The translations under genes and the position numbers were made by a program. 58,215 bases of DNA from Syntrophobacterales bacterium (GTDB lineage Bacteria; Desulfobacterota; Desulfobaccia; Desulfobaccales; 0-14-0-80-60-11): assembly GCA_020060385.1 (NCBI GenBank), contig JAGVAH010000135.1, positions 1-58,215 of the forward strand, written 5' to 3'. This document shows, in pieces, positions 42,113 through 52,442 of this stretch (within the stretch, counting starts at the first letter, position 1; each line of letters opens with the position of its first letter). Below the pieces are notes generated by a model, which had not been told where the DNA came from, searched no databases, and was given only the letters and a program-made list of their open reading frames with translations.

Positions 42113-43654
42113 TTATTTCACCCCGTCACCCCTAATAACGACAATAATAGTTTTAGCAATGATGAACAGGTCCAGCCAAAAACTTTGATGCTTAAGATAA
42201 TATAGATCTTGGACCGTGCGTTTCTCTAAAGAGGGAATGCCCCGGTTCAGGATTTGCTGGTAGCCGGTGATTCCTGGTTTGGCCTTGAGACGGCGGCGCT
42301 GCCAGAGATTGTATTTCTCCACCAGGTCCACCTGCTCCGGCCTCGGCCCCACCAGGCTCATAGTCCCTGACAAGACGTTGACCAATTGCGGGACCTCATC
42401 CAGGCTCCACCTGCGGATAAATCTGCCCACCGGGGTTACCCGGGGGTCTTCCTTGATTTTAAAAACGGGCTCGGGAAGATTTTCTAAATCAATCATCTCT
42501 TTCAGTTGGGCGTCGGCATTCTCCACCATGCTCCTGAATTTATAGATTTTAAAGGGCTTGCCTTCCAGGCCCACCCGCTCCTGGATATAAATCACCGGTC
42601 CTTTGCTGGTGAGTTTGATCAACAGGGCGATGCAACACCAGATGGGTAAGCCCAGCACCAGGACCAACAGAGAGATCAGGATATCCATGAGGCGCTTTAC
42701 TATTTTGTAGCCGGGATGCAAGGAAGCGTCCCGCAACTCTATGATGGGATAATCCTGGCAGACGTCAATTTCCCGGCTGGTTACCGCCACCCCTAAAGAA
42801 TCGGGCACCATATAAAAAGGGATCTGGTGGGACTCGCAGAAATTGACCGCCAGCATCATCAGTTCCCGGTCTAAATATCCGGAGGAGAGGCCATCCTCAT
42901 CCGCAATGCACAACAGACCGTCAAAGGGGAGGCGCTGCCAGACCGCGGCGATATCCCGTAATCCCCCCAAGGTTGGCAGTCCAAGATCCCCATTGCCGGC
43001 AGTCGTCGTCATATTGGCCTCCAAACTGCCCACTACCTTCACTGAGGCGTTATGGGATTTCAGGTGCTTCAGAAATTCCGCAGCCCGCCTGCCCCCGCCA
43101 ATAACCACCAGTTTCTCCTGGAGGATACCTTGGCCGCAAAGGTAGTTTTCCAACCATTGCCGCAGCAGACGGGCGCTGGAGGCAGCAAGGAGGGCAATGA
43201 CCAAAGAAAGGAGATAAACCAGGCGGGATACCAGCAAACCATGGTAAAGAACGCCCAGAACCATGAGGAAGACAAAGGCCAGAAAACCCCCATTGAGCAA
43301 ATTGCGAAGGGGCCAGTGGGTGGAGACCAGCAGCTGCGGAGAATTGCGGTATTCACCGTTGCCGGCCAGGATGAAAAGCCAGGATATCGACAAAACCGTG
43401 GCGGCCTTGAGAAAGGGGATGATGGTCGGCGGGGTCGCTTCCGGAGGAGGGATAAAGCGGACGATGCTGTCCACATGATAGCGCAGGTGATAGGCCAGAA
43501 TGATGGAGGAGAAAAATACCAGCAGATCGAGAATAAAGAGAAGATAACCCCGGAAACCCCAGAAAAGGAGCAAAAGATTCTTCCAGGACAGCCCCCGGAG
43601 AGCCTCGCAAGAACCTTGCCAGGAAACCGGGCCTCTATGTGGAGGGCGACTCAT
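42113..43654 (-). CDS. Undecaprenyl-phosphate sugar phosphotransferase (WbaP/WcaJ-type)
   Basis: A 513-residue polyprenyl-phosphate glycosyl-1-phosphate transferase. N-terminal membrane segments, a CoA-binding-like Rossmann domain (KLVVIGGGRRAAEFLKHL), then the catalytic domain: KRLMDILISLLVLVLGLPIW, GPVIYIQERVGLEGKPFKIYKFRSM, RRWSLDEVPQLVNVLSGTMSLVGPRPEQ and RLKAKPGITGYQQ. It starts assembly of the lipid-linked glycan. First committed step for the surface-polysaccharide cluster. Confidence 0.9.
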   Translation of the reverse strand: MSRPPHRGPVSWQGSCEALRGLSWKNLLLLFWGFRGYLLFILDLLVFFSSIILAYHLRYHVDSIVRFIPPPEATPPTIIPFLKAATVLSISWLFILAGNGEYRNSPQLLVSTHWPLRNLLNGGFLAFVFLMVLGVLYHGLLVSRLVYLLSLVIALLAASSARLLRQWLENYLCGQGILQEKLVVIGGGRRAAEFLKHLKSHNASVKVVGSLEANMTTTAGNGDLGLPTLGGLRDIAAVWQRLPFDGLLCIADEDGLSSGYLDRELMMLAVNFCESHQIPFYMVPDSLGVAVTSREIDVCQDYPIIELRDASLHPGYKIVKRLMDILISLLVLVLGLPIWCCIALLIKLTSKGPVIYIQERVGLEGKPFKIYKFRSMVENADAQLKEMIDLENLPEPVFKIKEDPRVTPVGRFIRRWSLDEVPQLVNVLSGTMSLVGPRPEQVDLVEKYNLWQRRRLKAKPGITGYQQILNRGIPSLEKRTVQDLYYLKHQSFWLDLFIIAKTIIVVIRGDGVK

Positions 43655-43826
43655 GATGGTGATGTCCCTTGTTTTAGGTGCGCCAGGTTCTCCTCATTTT
43701 AGGGGGAGAGGCCCAGGCGCGAGGAAACCTGCCCATGCTAATATCTGCCTCAGTTGCGGCGCTCCCTCTTTTAGAGCCGGCTCCCTTATCTGCCCCCCAT
43801 GCAGATTTGGCCCCTGCCCTTGCCGG

Positions 43827-45605
43827 TCAGCCGCCGGGAATCTCCGGATTTAGAGGCTGTAACAGATGTATGGCTCCAGGTGGCCCGCAATATCTCTGAA
43901 AGGGAAATATCTTAAGAACCCGGTATCCGGGGAGGGGACCAAGAGTGACCAAACAATCTTCCCGGGATACCCACCACCAACTCAATCCCTTGGCAGGCTG
44001 AAAATCGTTGTGGTAACAGTGGTAGCCATTAAATTCGAAGCCTCCGTCCATGGAGCAGGGATTGACTCCAAGTTTCTGGAGGGCATAATCGTGGGCTTTC
44101 TTCTGGCTGTGCTTGATCTCCATAAAATCGTGGACCTGACAAGTGGACCAAAGGCCCAGGCAAACGACCATAACAAATCCTGGAATTATTTTCCAGAAGG
44201 TTTCGCCTGCGCCGGGGCAGGCGGAACGGTTTCCCGCCAGCCAGATGACCAGGAAGATCAACACCGGGATCAAATAACGATCATGGAAACGGGTGAAGGT
44301 GATAATGCCCAAATAGAAAAGCGCAGCCAGGAGCACCATGAAAAGCAGGAAAGAGTTGTCTCCGTCTGCCCCAGCCCCACCGGCCTGCAACCATTGCCGG
44401 ACATAGGCAAAAAGGAGAATCATCAAGACTACTGCGGCCAATGCCGCCCAGGAAGCCAGCAGATAGTAGGCCGCGGTGGAGATGACCCCCAGCCTCGGAA
44501 TTCCTAACATATAGGTATCTTTCAATAAAACCGGACCGATACCGAAATCGTCAATGATATTTCCCCGAAACAATATGGGTGGCTGGATGAGATCGGTAAC
44601 AATAGCCATCTCCAAGAAAACCACGGCGACCATAAAGACCATCAGGAAATACTGAAAATAGCGGGAACGCAGCAATAATATGCAGTTTCCCGTGAGAAGG
44701 GGAGAAAGAAAGAAGCCCAGATAACCCAAGCCGAAGAAGACGATGCCATTAAAGATGAATCCCAGATAGTCCCAGAAGCCTTTTTCTTTAGGAATATTGA
44801 GGATATTATGAATTATCTGGTGTTGGGTCAGAGGGGAACTTCCCAGGATCGAAAGCAGCACCTCGTAAGATACCCAGGGGAGCATGACTAAAGCCAATCC
44901 CAGGAAGAGCATCTTCCTTCTTCCCAGGGCGGCCCCGCTGGGATGCGCCCAGCAAGTAACCAAAAAGGCCAGGAGGATGACTACCCCGATCTGCCTGGTG
45001 AGAATCGATGCCAAAACCAGGAGGAGCCCGGCGATAATCCAGGGGGTGCTGGCTTTCTTCACGCCCAGATAGAGAAAGAGCACCGCGAAGATGGCCAGAG
45101 AGGCAAAGGTGATATCCGTCATAAAAGTGAAGCATTCTGCCAGGAAAAGGGGATTGCCCACCACGGTCAGGGTCCCCAGCAGCGCCGGCCAGGGCGGCAC
45201 CCGGGCGGTCCGCAGCAGCAGGAGGAGGCCGAAAGACCCCAGGACCCCCATGGTGAGTACGGCGATCCTCAGGGTGGTTAGGGAAAACCCCAAGAGCCGG
45301 CTGAAGAGGTCCCCCACCAGGAGGTGGATCAACAAAGACGGTCCACCCGGAGCCCCCGGGGGGCCCCAGCCGGTGACCGCGATTTTCCCCGTGGACCGGA
45401 AGGCTTCGAGGCTTCTAACGAAGGCCCAGTCGTCATTGATCATGAATTCGCCCCGGGGATTAACCACCACGATTATCAGGCCCCAGACCAGCAACAGGGC
45501 GGCCCAGGGAAACCAGTTCTTCATCAGGGCACTGATACTGGGGCTAGATTTTCCCCCACACTGCAGGTCATCCAGCCGCTTCCATGGATAATTAATTACC
45601 GGCAC
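43827..45605 (-). CDS. Polytopic membrane glycosyltransferase-like protein
   Basis: A 592-residue protein with about 11-12 hydrophobic segments. The first periplasmic loop carries NDDWAFVRSLEAF, an acidic pair like those of PMT/ArnT-type GT-C enzymes, which use polyprenyl-phosphate sugars. Its donor could be the polyprenyl-phospho-arabinose made by the DprE set, but that is inference. The start is uncertain: GTG 45605 or ATG 45524. It follows the next GT-C-like gene by 21 bases. Confidence 0.6.
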   Translation of the reverse strand: MPVINYPWKRLDDLQCGGKSSPSISALMKNWFPWAALLLVWGLIIVVVNPRGEFMINDDWAFVRSLEAFRSTGKIAVTGWGPPGAPGGPSLLIHLLVGDLFSRLLGFSLTTLRIAVLTMGVLGSFGLLLLLRTARVPPWPALLGTLTVVGNPLFLAECFTFMTDITFASLAIFAVLFLYLGVKKASTPWIIAGLLLVLASILTRQIGVVILLAFLVTCWAHPSGAALGRRKMLFLGLALVMLPWVSYEVLLSILGSSPLTQHQIIHNILNIPKEKGFWDYLGFIFNGIVFFGLGYLGFFLSPLLTGNCILLLRSRYFQYFLMVFMVAVVFLEMAIVTDLIQPPILFRGNIIDDFGIGPVLLKDTYMLGIPRLGVISTAAYYLLASWAALAAVVLMILLFAYVRQWLQAGGAGADGDNSFLLFMVLLAALFYLGIITFTRFHDRYLIPVLIFLVIWLAGNRSACPGAGETFWKIIPGFVMVVCLGLWSTCQVHDFMEIKHSQKKAHDYALQKLGVNPCSMDGGFEFNGYHCYHNDFQPAKGLSWWWVSREDCLVTLGPLPGYRVLKIFPFQRYCGPPGAIHLLQPLNPEIPGG

Positions 45606-45626
45606 CCCCTTGGCATCGCCTCCCAG

Positions 45627-46886
45627 TTAGCGGAGAAATTGGATATCACGCCAATCCCAGATGCGGGCAGGTTGTAAGTCCACATTCACCGGCTTGATAT
45701 TCCATAAGTATACTTCCCAGCTGACCGCCCCCCGGTAATGCACCCAAAAACTGAAGGCCGTGAGCGCCAGAAAAACGGTAATCATCATCCATTTAGGCCT
45801 TGGGGCCTGAGCCAGCGAGTCCACCACGGGAATGAGAAAATACACGAGAAATGGCGCCATATCCGCAAAAAAACGCGGCCCATATGAATGTCCCGCCCAC
45901 CAATGGGGATAGGCCGATATTGCCAGCCAATGCAGACCGATGATGGCTACCAGGAAATAATCGACTTTTGCTATCCTTCCTGCTTTCATCTTTAAATATA
46001 TTCCCAGAAAGGCCATAAAGAAGATGGGGGAAAAAAGTAATAAACCGCGAGCCGGGCTGATGAGATTACCCATTAATGCCTCAAAAAAACCGGCATTCAA
46101 CCCGATTCTACCAGGAGAATAATATGGTGGGAGAAGGGCGTTATAAGTTGATAGATTAAATATGATAAATGGCGCAAGCACCAAGACTGCCCAAACCACG
46201 TAACGCCAAACGTATTGCCGATAATATAAAAGCACAAATAACGAAAAACAAATCAAGGCTATACTGTTTGTAGGTCTGATGATATAAGCCATGGCCAATA
46301 GCGCGCCGATATATTGGATCAACCATGGCCGCGAGTCCGCCCGTAGGATCAGATAGAGGGATAAGGTCAACATCAGCATAGAGGGCCCATGCTGATACAA
46401 TTCGCGGCTTGCCTGGGACCAGGCGGGGGTGCAAAAAGCAAAAATAAATACTATTACTAGAGCATAACTGCGCTTCAAATCTAAACACGCAATAAGATAA
46501 ATTATAACTGCGGTAATCGCCAGTATAAATGAAGCAATAAAACGTTCATATACTGAGTGGTATCGAATAATTGTAGCATTATTTACAAACCGACTTATGG
46601 TCCAGACAAAGGGTACCGCAATGATTGCTGTTCCTGCAGGGAAATAATTATAATAGTGATTATTAATTTTGACGATACCATAAAAGTTATTATCTTTAAT
46701 TAGTTCAAGATGGTCATCCAGCTCCGTGCTGCCCTTATTGATGATATTTATCGCCGTGGGAATTATCCATCTGGCGTCGGAGGCAGTCATGATGGGGCTT
46801 TTTATATAACTTGCGAAGACCGCCAGGAAAATGATGAGCGGCAGGGCGCTTCTCCGGCAAAGCAGCCAAAAATTAACGGTCGCCAT
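45627..46886 (-). CDS. Polytopic membrane protein, GT-C-like
   Basis: A 419-residue protein with 10 or more membrane segments. The first loop has MTASDARWIIPTAINIINKG, then YYNYFPAGTAIIAVPF and later HWWAGHSYGPRFFADMAPFLVYF, features shared with uncharacterised GT-C-type glycosyltransferases. AT-richer than its downstream partner, suggesting mosaic origin. Same strand and closely spaced with the 43827-45605 gene. Confidence 0.6.
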   Translation of the reverse strand: MATVNFWLLCRRSALPLIIFLAVFASYIKSPIMTASDARWIIPTAINIINKGSTELDDHLELIKDNNFYGIVKINNHYYNYFPAGTAIIAVPFVWTISRFVNNATIIRYHSVYERFIASFILAITAVIIYLIACLDLKRSYALVIVFIFAFCTPAWSQASRELYQHGPSMLMLTLSLYLILRADSRPWLIQYIGALLAMAYIIRPTNSIALICFSLFVLLYYRQYVWRYVVWAVLVLAPFIIFNLSTYNALLPPYYSPGRIGLNAGFFEALMGNLISPARGLLLFSPIFFMAFLGIYLKMKAGRIAKVDYFLVAIIGLHWLAISAYPHWWAGHSYGPRFFADMAPFLVYFLIPVVDSLAQAPRPKWMMITVFLALTAFSFWVHYRGAVSWEVYLWNIKPVNVDLQPARIWDWRDIQFLR

Positions 46887-46962
46887 AACGTGCCCCCCAG
46901 GGGCCGGAAAGAACCGGCCTCCTGGCTCCTTTCCCCTGTTTCTCCCCTGCGGCGCCCTGGGC

Positions 46963-48918
46963 TTAACGCACTGGAAACCTGGCCACTAGTCTTTTAAACT
47001 TGGCAATTACCTCTGCCGGGGTCACCGCTAAGCGACAGGGATCACTCTTCCAACGGACCGCCAGGTTCTTGCAGCCTACGTCCCAACAGGGATAGCAGTC
47101 AAGATCCGCCGGTGGTTCGGCCACCTCGCAATTAGCATAGAAATTCAATCTCGCGGCGGGTTTGACCCCCCCGGTAAAAATAGCCAGGAAAGGAATGCGG
47201 GACAGGGCGGCGATGTGGTAGGCGCTGGTGTCCGTACTGATTACATATTTCCCCAATTTTACCGCTTCAATATAATCCGTGATCGTCTTGGTTTTACCCA
47301 CCAGGCTGACTATCCCTTTGCCTTTGAAATGCTTGCTATTCTTGGTCCCCACCACCAGGGGGGTTAATCCCATGGCCTTAACGGCTTCCAGAAGCTGCGG
47401 ATAATAAGGTTCCCACCAACTTCTCGCGGGATTGGTGGCGATCAGGCAGAGAACCACAAATCTCCGGGTCGCCTCGACTCCCATGTCGGCCAAGATTTGC
47501 AGTACCCTCTGCCGGGCTTCCGGGTAATCGGCCATGGGCACCAATTCATAGTCCGGTTCTAAGCCCAGCTTCCGGGTGTACACCAGATGCCGGTTAACCT
47601 CATTGTCCGCATTCATGATCCCCCAAAAGGTTTCAAACTCCATCTCCAGGTTGATAAAATTATAGACTTGCGAGACTGTGGGGATGGGTAACGGCGAAAA
47701 TTTTCGGCCATTGGGGATGGCGATGAACTCATCAAAGATCTTAAATCCGTTCATCATCTCGATGTTCCGCTGATAGGTGGCCAAAAGCAGCTTCTTTTCC
47801 GGATAGCGATCCCGGAGCTTCTGAAAGGCGGAAATGCCCATCAACAAGTCACCTATGCCGTCATCCCGGATGATGGTAATGGCCTTGCTGAACTCCTGGG
47901 GAGCAAACGGCCGGCGCTGCTGTTCTTGGGCTTGGAGCTGCGCAATTTTCCGGGCCCAAAGCCGGCGCAACCGGAGTCTATCCAGTCGTCCTTTCCGCCA
48001 ATCCCGGGAAGAACATTCCCAATGGTAAATCTCCGCGGCGGGGTTATATAACACCTTAAATCCCGCCTCCGCCAGCCGGAAACAGAAATCCGTATCCTGG
48101 GCCTCCTCCTTAAAATTCTCATCCAGTTGGAACCGGTCAAAAACGTCGTGCCTCATTGCCACCGCGGCGAAAGTCACCGCCGGCACCACGGCCTGGTAAT
48201 TGGCCCTGGTAAGATCCCTGGGCTGCCGGGCATGGATATGAAAGCCATCCCCATGCGCATTGAATTCTATGCCCGCATGTTGAATGGTGTTATCCGCATA
48301 AAGAAGCTTGGCCCCCACAACCCCGATCTGCAAATCTGCCAGGGGATCGATCAAATTAGCCAACCAGTTAGCGGTAACCCGGGTATCGTTGTTGAGGAGC
48401 ACCACATATTGACCCCGGCTCCGGTTTTCGATTAACCAATTATAATTTTTAGAGAAATAATATGAATTCAATTTAAATATTTTCAGGTTTTTATGACGGT
48501 TGGCGGCCAGACGGTAATATTGCCAGACCTCGGGTTCGGTGCTCCCGGTATCGCCCAACAAGATCTCGATTTGATATTTGTTGCTGGGGAACTTAATGAT
48601 TGCTTCCAGGCAAGGTTGAATCAGATCCAAACGATTTTTAGTCAAAATAGCAATTGATACCAGCCCCTTGGTGTAATCTTGGGCATGGGGATAATCCTGC
48701 AGCCGCTCACCCTTGATTTTCCTAAAATACCGGTCAATGGCGAACCAAAGCCCTTTAACGCCATGTAACCGCAGGATCTCCCAGGAGAGGCGGGCGAGAT
48801 GTAAATAGAATTTAATGGGGATTACTTTGGACAAGGGTGCCAAATTATTAACCTTTGTTAGTGTCTTAAATTCAGGGAGATGGTTGTCTGCTAAATGAAG
48901 TCGGCTTGATTTTGCCAA
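46963..48918 (-). CDS. Two-domain glycosyltransferase: GT2 plus GT9-like
   Basis: A 651-residue fusion. GT2 domain about 85-330: GLVSIAILTKNRLDLIQPCLEAI, LLNNDTRVTANWL, AQDTDFCFRLAEAGFKVLYNP. GT9/heptosyltransferase-like domain about 345-645: ITIIRDDGIGDLLMGISAFQKL, LIATNPARSWWEPYYPQLLEA, VISTDTSAYHIAALSRIPFLAIF, followed by a Cys cluster (CYPCWDVGCKNLAVRWKSDPC) seen in some GT9 enzymes. One polypeptide would add two sugars. The start overlaps the upstream gene by 28 bases. Confidence 0.8.
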   Translation of the reverse strand: MAKSSRLHLADNHLPEFKTLTKVNNLAPLSKVIPIKFYLHLARLSWEILRLHGVKGLWFAIDRYFRKIKGERLQDYPHAQDYTKGLVSIAILTKNRLDLIQPCLEAIIKFPSNKYQIEILLGDTGSTEPEVWQYYRLAANRHKNLKIFKLNSYYFSKNYNWLIENRSRGQYVVLLNNDTRVTANWLANLIDPLADLQIGVVGAKLLYADNTIQHAGIEFNAHGDGFHIHARQPRDLTRANYQAVVPAVTFAAVAMRHDVFDRFQLDENFKEEAQDTDFCFRLAEAGFKVLYNPAAEIYHWECSSRDWRKGRLDRLRLRRLWARKIAQLQAQEQQRRPFAPQEFSKAITIIRDDGIGDLLMGISAFQKLRDRYPEKKLLLATYQRNIEMMNGFKIFDEFIAIPNGRKFSPLPIPTVSQVYNFINLEMEFETFWGIMNADNEVNRHLVYTRKLGLEPDYELVPMADYPEARQRVLQILADMGVEATRRFVVLCLIATNPARSWWEPYYPQLLEAVKAMGLTPLVVGTKNSKHFKGKGIVSLVGKTKTITDYIEAVKLGKYVISTDTSAYHIAALSRIPFLAIFTGGVKPAARLNFYANCEVAEPPADLDCYPCWDVGCKNLAVRWKSDPCRLAVTPAEVIAKFKRLVARFPVR

Positions 48919-50849
48919 AGTTTTCGGGCGATCTGCCGATAGATCTTGACGAATGGAGATATAGCTAATTTTAATAGTTGATGTTTCAATATAAATAACT
49001 TTATATCACATTTTAATTTTGATCGAGAGTTCATATAGGGATAAAGCTTATACAAATCATCACGCATTAGCTTAGCGTAGCTTTCATTCTTAAACAAGAT
49101 TCCCCTGTAGTATTCCGACAATATAACTTTTATAAATCTTGGTAATATATTGTTGGTTATGTATTTACAGCCTCTGATATAATCATCTTGATATTGATCC
49201 AATAGTTTTTTTGCATAAATAATACGGCTAGTTGCCATTCTTGTGCTCCAAGAGCAACTAGTGCCGTGTATACGCCATTGTGCAAGAGATTTATTTATAA
49301 ATACATTACTATACCCCTTCGCAAAAATACGCAAGAATAAATCGTCATCCTCATATCCGGATAGCCTTTCATCAAAACCACCAACATCATTAAATGCCTT
49401 TTTTGATATTAGCGTGGCAGATGGAACCACAAACATATCCGCACTTAGGCATTGATCGATAGTTTTCTTAGGATGAACGGAACCGGTAAATGCTAAACAA
49501 TCTAAGCGAACTAACTCCCCACCCTCACCTATTTCATCAACAGTACTATAAACCCATCCCAGTTCAGGATAATGATTCTCTAAAAAAGGCCTCACCAGAT
49601 TTTCTAAATGATGGGGATACCAAATGTCATCTTGATCCAGGAAGGCAATAAAGTCTCCATTGGCAATACGGACACCATAATTTCTTGCCGATGATTGCCC
49701 ACCATTTTCTTTATTGAAAATTAATAGGGGATATTTTTTTGCCAACTCTGTCAACAAAAGGCCAGAATCATCCGTTGATCCATCATTTACGACGATTATT
49801 TCATATGGTTTGAGCGTTTGATCTACAACGCTTTGGATTGCCTTTTCTAAATATTTCTCCCCATTATAAACAGGTATGACCACAGATATTTTTTTGTCAA
49901 TTTTTGCAAGGTCGGGAGAAACATCATAAGCCTGTTCCAATAATCTTTGTCGATCTACGGGACAACCATTCCCTTGGAAAGAGAGGCTGAGAAAAAACTC
50001 GAACCCTAACGTATCATGAAAAGCCTTCTCTTTTAAATTAATATATCCCGCCTGGTATAGGTCGTTTATAATCAAACGAAAACTGGCCGGGGTAAAACGC
50101 CAGGCATGGATATCAATATATTCGGGTGCATCTTTCTTAGTCTCCAACATTTGTTTCGCTTCCGAGATACTGTGGGTCAGTTTGAGAGAGCCAAGTTCTT
50201 CTTGCGACCAAGATAGGTGGCCATCCCTGTACGCAACATAAGCAAAATGATCAAATATTTTTCCCACAGGATGCCTGGTTCGCTTTTCCAGATAAGCTTG
50301 TATCACCTCTCCGGTGCTGGTTAATGGTTGAAATATGTCAAAACAAAACCTTTTATCCGGGATAGCCAGGATTAATACACCATCTTCTTTCAAAAGAGAC
50401 TCACAATCTTTTATAAAGCCGATAACATCGGGAATATGCTCTAGGACATGGGAAGCAATGATATAGTCATATTTATTATTCTTTATGAAGCTGGTAATCC
50501 GTTGTCCATCCGTCACATAATCGACTTCTTCTATCTTCGAGATGTCCATGTTGGGATCATCTTGATATTTTTGTTTAAGATCGGCCGCACAGGCATGATC
50601 TAGCGTCTCAACATTATATCCCAGTGATTTAGGAGCCACCGGATTATAACTTGGCCCGATTTCCAGACCGAAATCAGCGGCCTTGAATAAAGACCTAAGA
50701 ATATCCATTCTATCCATAACGTATTTCCTTAACCCAAACCTCGTGCCCCGTAAGGAAGACAGCCTGGAAATTTGCCGGACAAGTAATTTTTCCTCAGATT
50801 GTTGCCATGGTGTCCCTGCATCTTGGTAGTCACACCCATCTTCGACCAT
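48891..50849 (-). CDS. Two-domain enzyme: SAM methyltransferase plus GT2
   Basis: A 652-residue fusion. Methyltransferase domain about 40-260: GLEIGPSYNPVAPKSLGYNVETLDH, YDYIIASHVLEHIPDVIGFIKD, GVLILAIPDKRFCFD. GT2 domain about 325-560: KISVVIPVYNGEKYLEKAIQSVVDQTL, NDGSTDDSG, LDQDDIWYPHHL, YEDDDLFLRIF. It is clearly AT-rich, unlike the ABC exporter beside it, so recently acquired. Probably extends and methylates a glycan end, which in ABC-exported O-antigens can stop chain growth. Confidence 0.82.
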   Translation of the reverse strand: MVEDGCDYQDAGTPWQQSEEKLLVRQISRLSSLRGTRFGLRKYVMDRMDILRSLFKAADFGLEIGPSYNPVAPKSLGYNVETLDHACAADLKQKYQDDPNMDISKIEEVDYVTDGQRITSFIKNNKYDYIIASHVLEHIPDVIGFIKDCESLLKEDGVLILAIPDKRFCFDIFQPLTSTGEVIQAYLEKRTRHPVGKIFDHFAYVAYRDGHLSWSQEELGSLKLTHSISEAKQMLETKKDAPEYIDIHAWRFTPASFRLIINDLYQAGYINLKEKAFHDTLGFEFFLSLSFQGNGCPVDRQRLLEQAYDVSPDLAKIDKKISVVIPVYNGEKYLEKAIQSVVDQTLKPYEIIVVNDGSTDDSGLLLTELAKKYPLLIFNKENGGQSSARNYGVRIANGDFIAFLDQDDIWYPHHLENLVRPFLENHYPELGWVYSTVDEIGEGGELVRLDCLAFTGSVHPKKTIDQCLSADMFVVPSATLISKKAFNDVGGFDERLSGYEDDDLFLRIFAKGYSNVFINKSLAQWRIHGTSCSWSTRMATSRIIYAKKLLDQYQDDYIRGCKYITNNILPRFIKVILSEYYRGILFKNESYAKLMRDDLYKLYPYMNSRSKLKCDIKLFILKHQLLKLAISPFVKIYRQIARKLWQNQADFI

Positions 50850-50896
50850 ATTTGATCTGAGGTCATTTCCTCAAGGCAATCCCCTGACCCCATCTA

Positions 50897-51643
50897 CTAA
50901 TCTGCAACCGACCCTAAGAAGTTCTCATACTGACGCACCACTCCCGGGGTGTCGCCCCAGCTCCTTATTTCCCCTCGCTCCAACCACAGGGCCCGGTCGC
51001 AAAATTTTAGGATCTGGTCAAGGCTATGGGAGACAAAGAGGATGGTGCCGCCGGCTTGGCGAAATTTGGCAATATGCGCATGGCACTTTTCTTGAAAAGC
51101 CGTATCTCCCACCGCCAGGACTTCGTCCAAGATCATAATTTCCGGGTCAACCGCGATGACCACGGCAAAGCCCAACCGCGTGATCATGCCCGAAGAGTAC
51201 GCCCGCAGCGGCGTTTCCATGAAATCCTCCAGCTCGGTAAATTCACTGATCGCGTCAAACTTCTTATCCATCTCCCGCCGGCTGATTCCCAGAATAGAAC
51301 CCAATAGATAGACGTTCTCCCGCCCACTCAACTCATGGTCGAACCCCCCTCCCAGTTCGATCATGGGGGCCACCTTTCCCGGCACCCGCACCGTGCCCCG
51401 CGTCGGTTTCATAACCCGGGCAATCAGCTTCAAGAGGGTGCTCTTGCCGGCGCCGTTCCGGCCGACAATGCCCAGCATCTCCCCGGGGGGCACCTGAAAA
51501 GTGATATTTTTCAAGGCCCAGAACTCTTCATATTCCATGTGGCCCTTGAAGGATTTGATGATGAATTCCTTAAAGGAATGGACGCGCTCTTTAGGTAATC
51601 GGTAGCGCACCGAAACATCTTGCAGGACGATGGGCAGATTCAT
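50897..51643 (-). CDS. wzt: Polysaccharide ABC exporter ATPase (Wzt/TagH-like)
   Basis: A 248-residue ATPase: NITFQVPPGEMLGIVGRNGAGKSTLLKLIARV (Walker A), IELGGGFDHELSGRENVYLLGSILG (typical of polysaccharide/teichoic exporters), YSSGMITRLGFAVV (signature), EIMILDEVLAVGD (Walker B). It lacks the C-terminal carbohydrate-binding domain of longer Wzt proteins, so substrate selection probably lies elsewhere. It pairs with the permease 19 bases upstream. Confidence 0.9.
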   Translation of the reverse strand: MNLPIVLQDVSVRYRLPKERVHSFKEFIIKSFKGHMEYEEFWALKNITFQVPPGEMLGIVGRNGAGKSTLLKLIARVMKPTRGTVRVPGKVAPMIELGGGFDHELSGRENVYLLGSILGISRREMDKKFDAISEFTELEDFMETPLRAYSSGMITRLGFAVVIAVDPEIMILDEVLAVGDTAFQEKCHAHIAKFRQAGGTILFVSHSLDQILKFCDRALWLERGEIRSWGDTPGVVRQYENFLGSVAD

Positions 51644-51662
51644 GGACGCCGTTACAGGTCAG

Positions 51663-52442
51663 CTAAATATAATAGACAAAAGTATCCGCATATTTGGTGA
51701 ACACCAGATATCCTATCAACAGACTTACCGTGGCCACGAGTAAGGCCAGACAGCAGGTCTCAAGATGCGGCAGCTCCCCCATAAAGATAGGCCATCGAAA
51801 ACATTCGACAATATAAAACATGGGGTTCAATTTAAGAACGAAAAGAAATTTTTTGGGAACAATATCTAGAGGGTACACAATAGGCGTTAGATACATCCAG
51901 GGCATAAGAAATATTTGATACATATCTATTATATCATGGAAGAAAATTGCAGTGGCCGATAGCAAAAAGGATATCCCCACGGTGAACATGACTGCAAATA
52001 ATAGCGGCACCGGCAAAAATAACAGAGACAAATGAAAACCCTTGCCTAAAATAGGTAATAGAATGAAGAGGGGAATCAAGGCTAATGACAGGTTAAACAG
52101 GTTGGATATAACTGTGGAAATAACAAATATCGCCTTAGGGATATATATTCTTTTGAATAACGGCCCATTATTCAGCAGACAATGGGAGGACGCTACTGTG
52201 CTTTGGGCAAAAAAATTCCAAAGTTGATATCCGGAGAGGAAATAAATAATAAAACTTTTTACCCCAAAACGGAAAATAGTGGAAAAAATAATTGTAAAGA
52301 CGATAGTATTCAATAACGGATTGAGCATGCTCCAGAAAAAACCCAGCATTGAGCGCTTGTAGCGCACGGTCAAATCTCGGATCACCAAGTTATGGAGTAG
52401 ATCCTTAAATTGAATTAATTCTGTTATATTTTCTTTAAGCAC
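51663..52442 (-). CDS. wzm: Polysaccharide ABC exporter permease (Wzm/TagG-like)
   Basis: A 259-residue ABC-2-type permease with six segments. N-terminal LLHNLVIRDLTVRYKRSMLGFFWSMLNPLL is diagnostic of the Wzm/KpsM/TagG group; it ends LVFTKYADTFVYYI. Exports undecaprenyl-linked glycan across the inner membrane with the ATPase. AT-rich. It is the most upstream gene of this run; a promoter is expected in the 600-base gap to its right. Confidence 0.9.
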   Translation of the reverse strand: MLKENITELIQFKDLLHNLVIRDLTVRYKRSMLGFFWSMLNPLLNTIVFTIIFSTIFRFGVKSFIIYFLSGYQLWNFFAQSTVASSHCLLNNGPLFKRIYIPKAIFVISTVISNLFNLSLALIPLFILLPILGKGFHLSLLFLPVPLLFAVMFTVGISFLLSATAIFFHDIIDMYQIFLMPWMYLTPIVYPLDIVPKKFLFVLKLNPMFYIVECFRWPIFMGELPHLETCCLALLVATVSLLIGYLVFTKYADTFVYYI

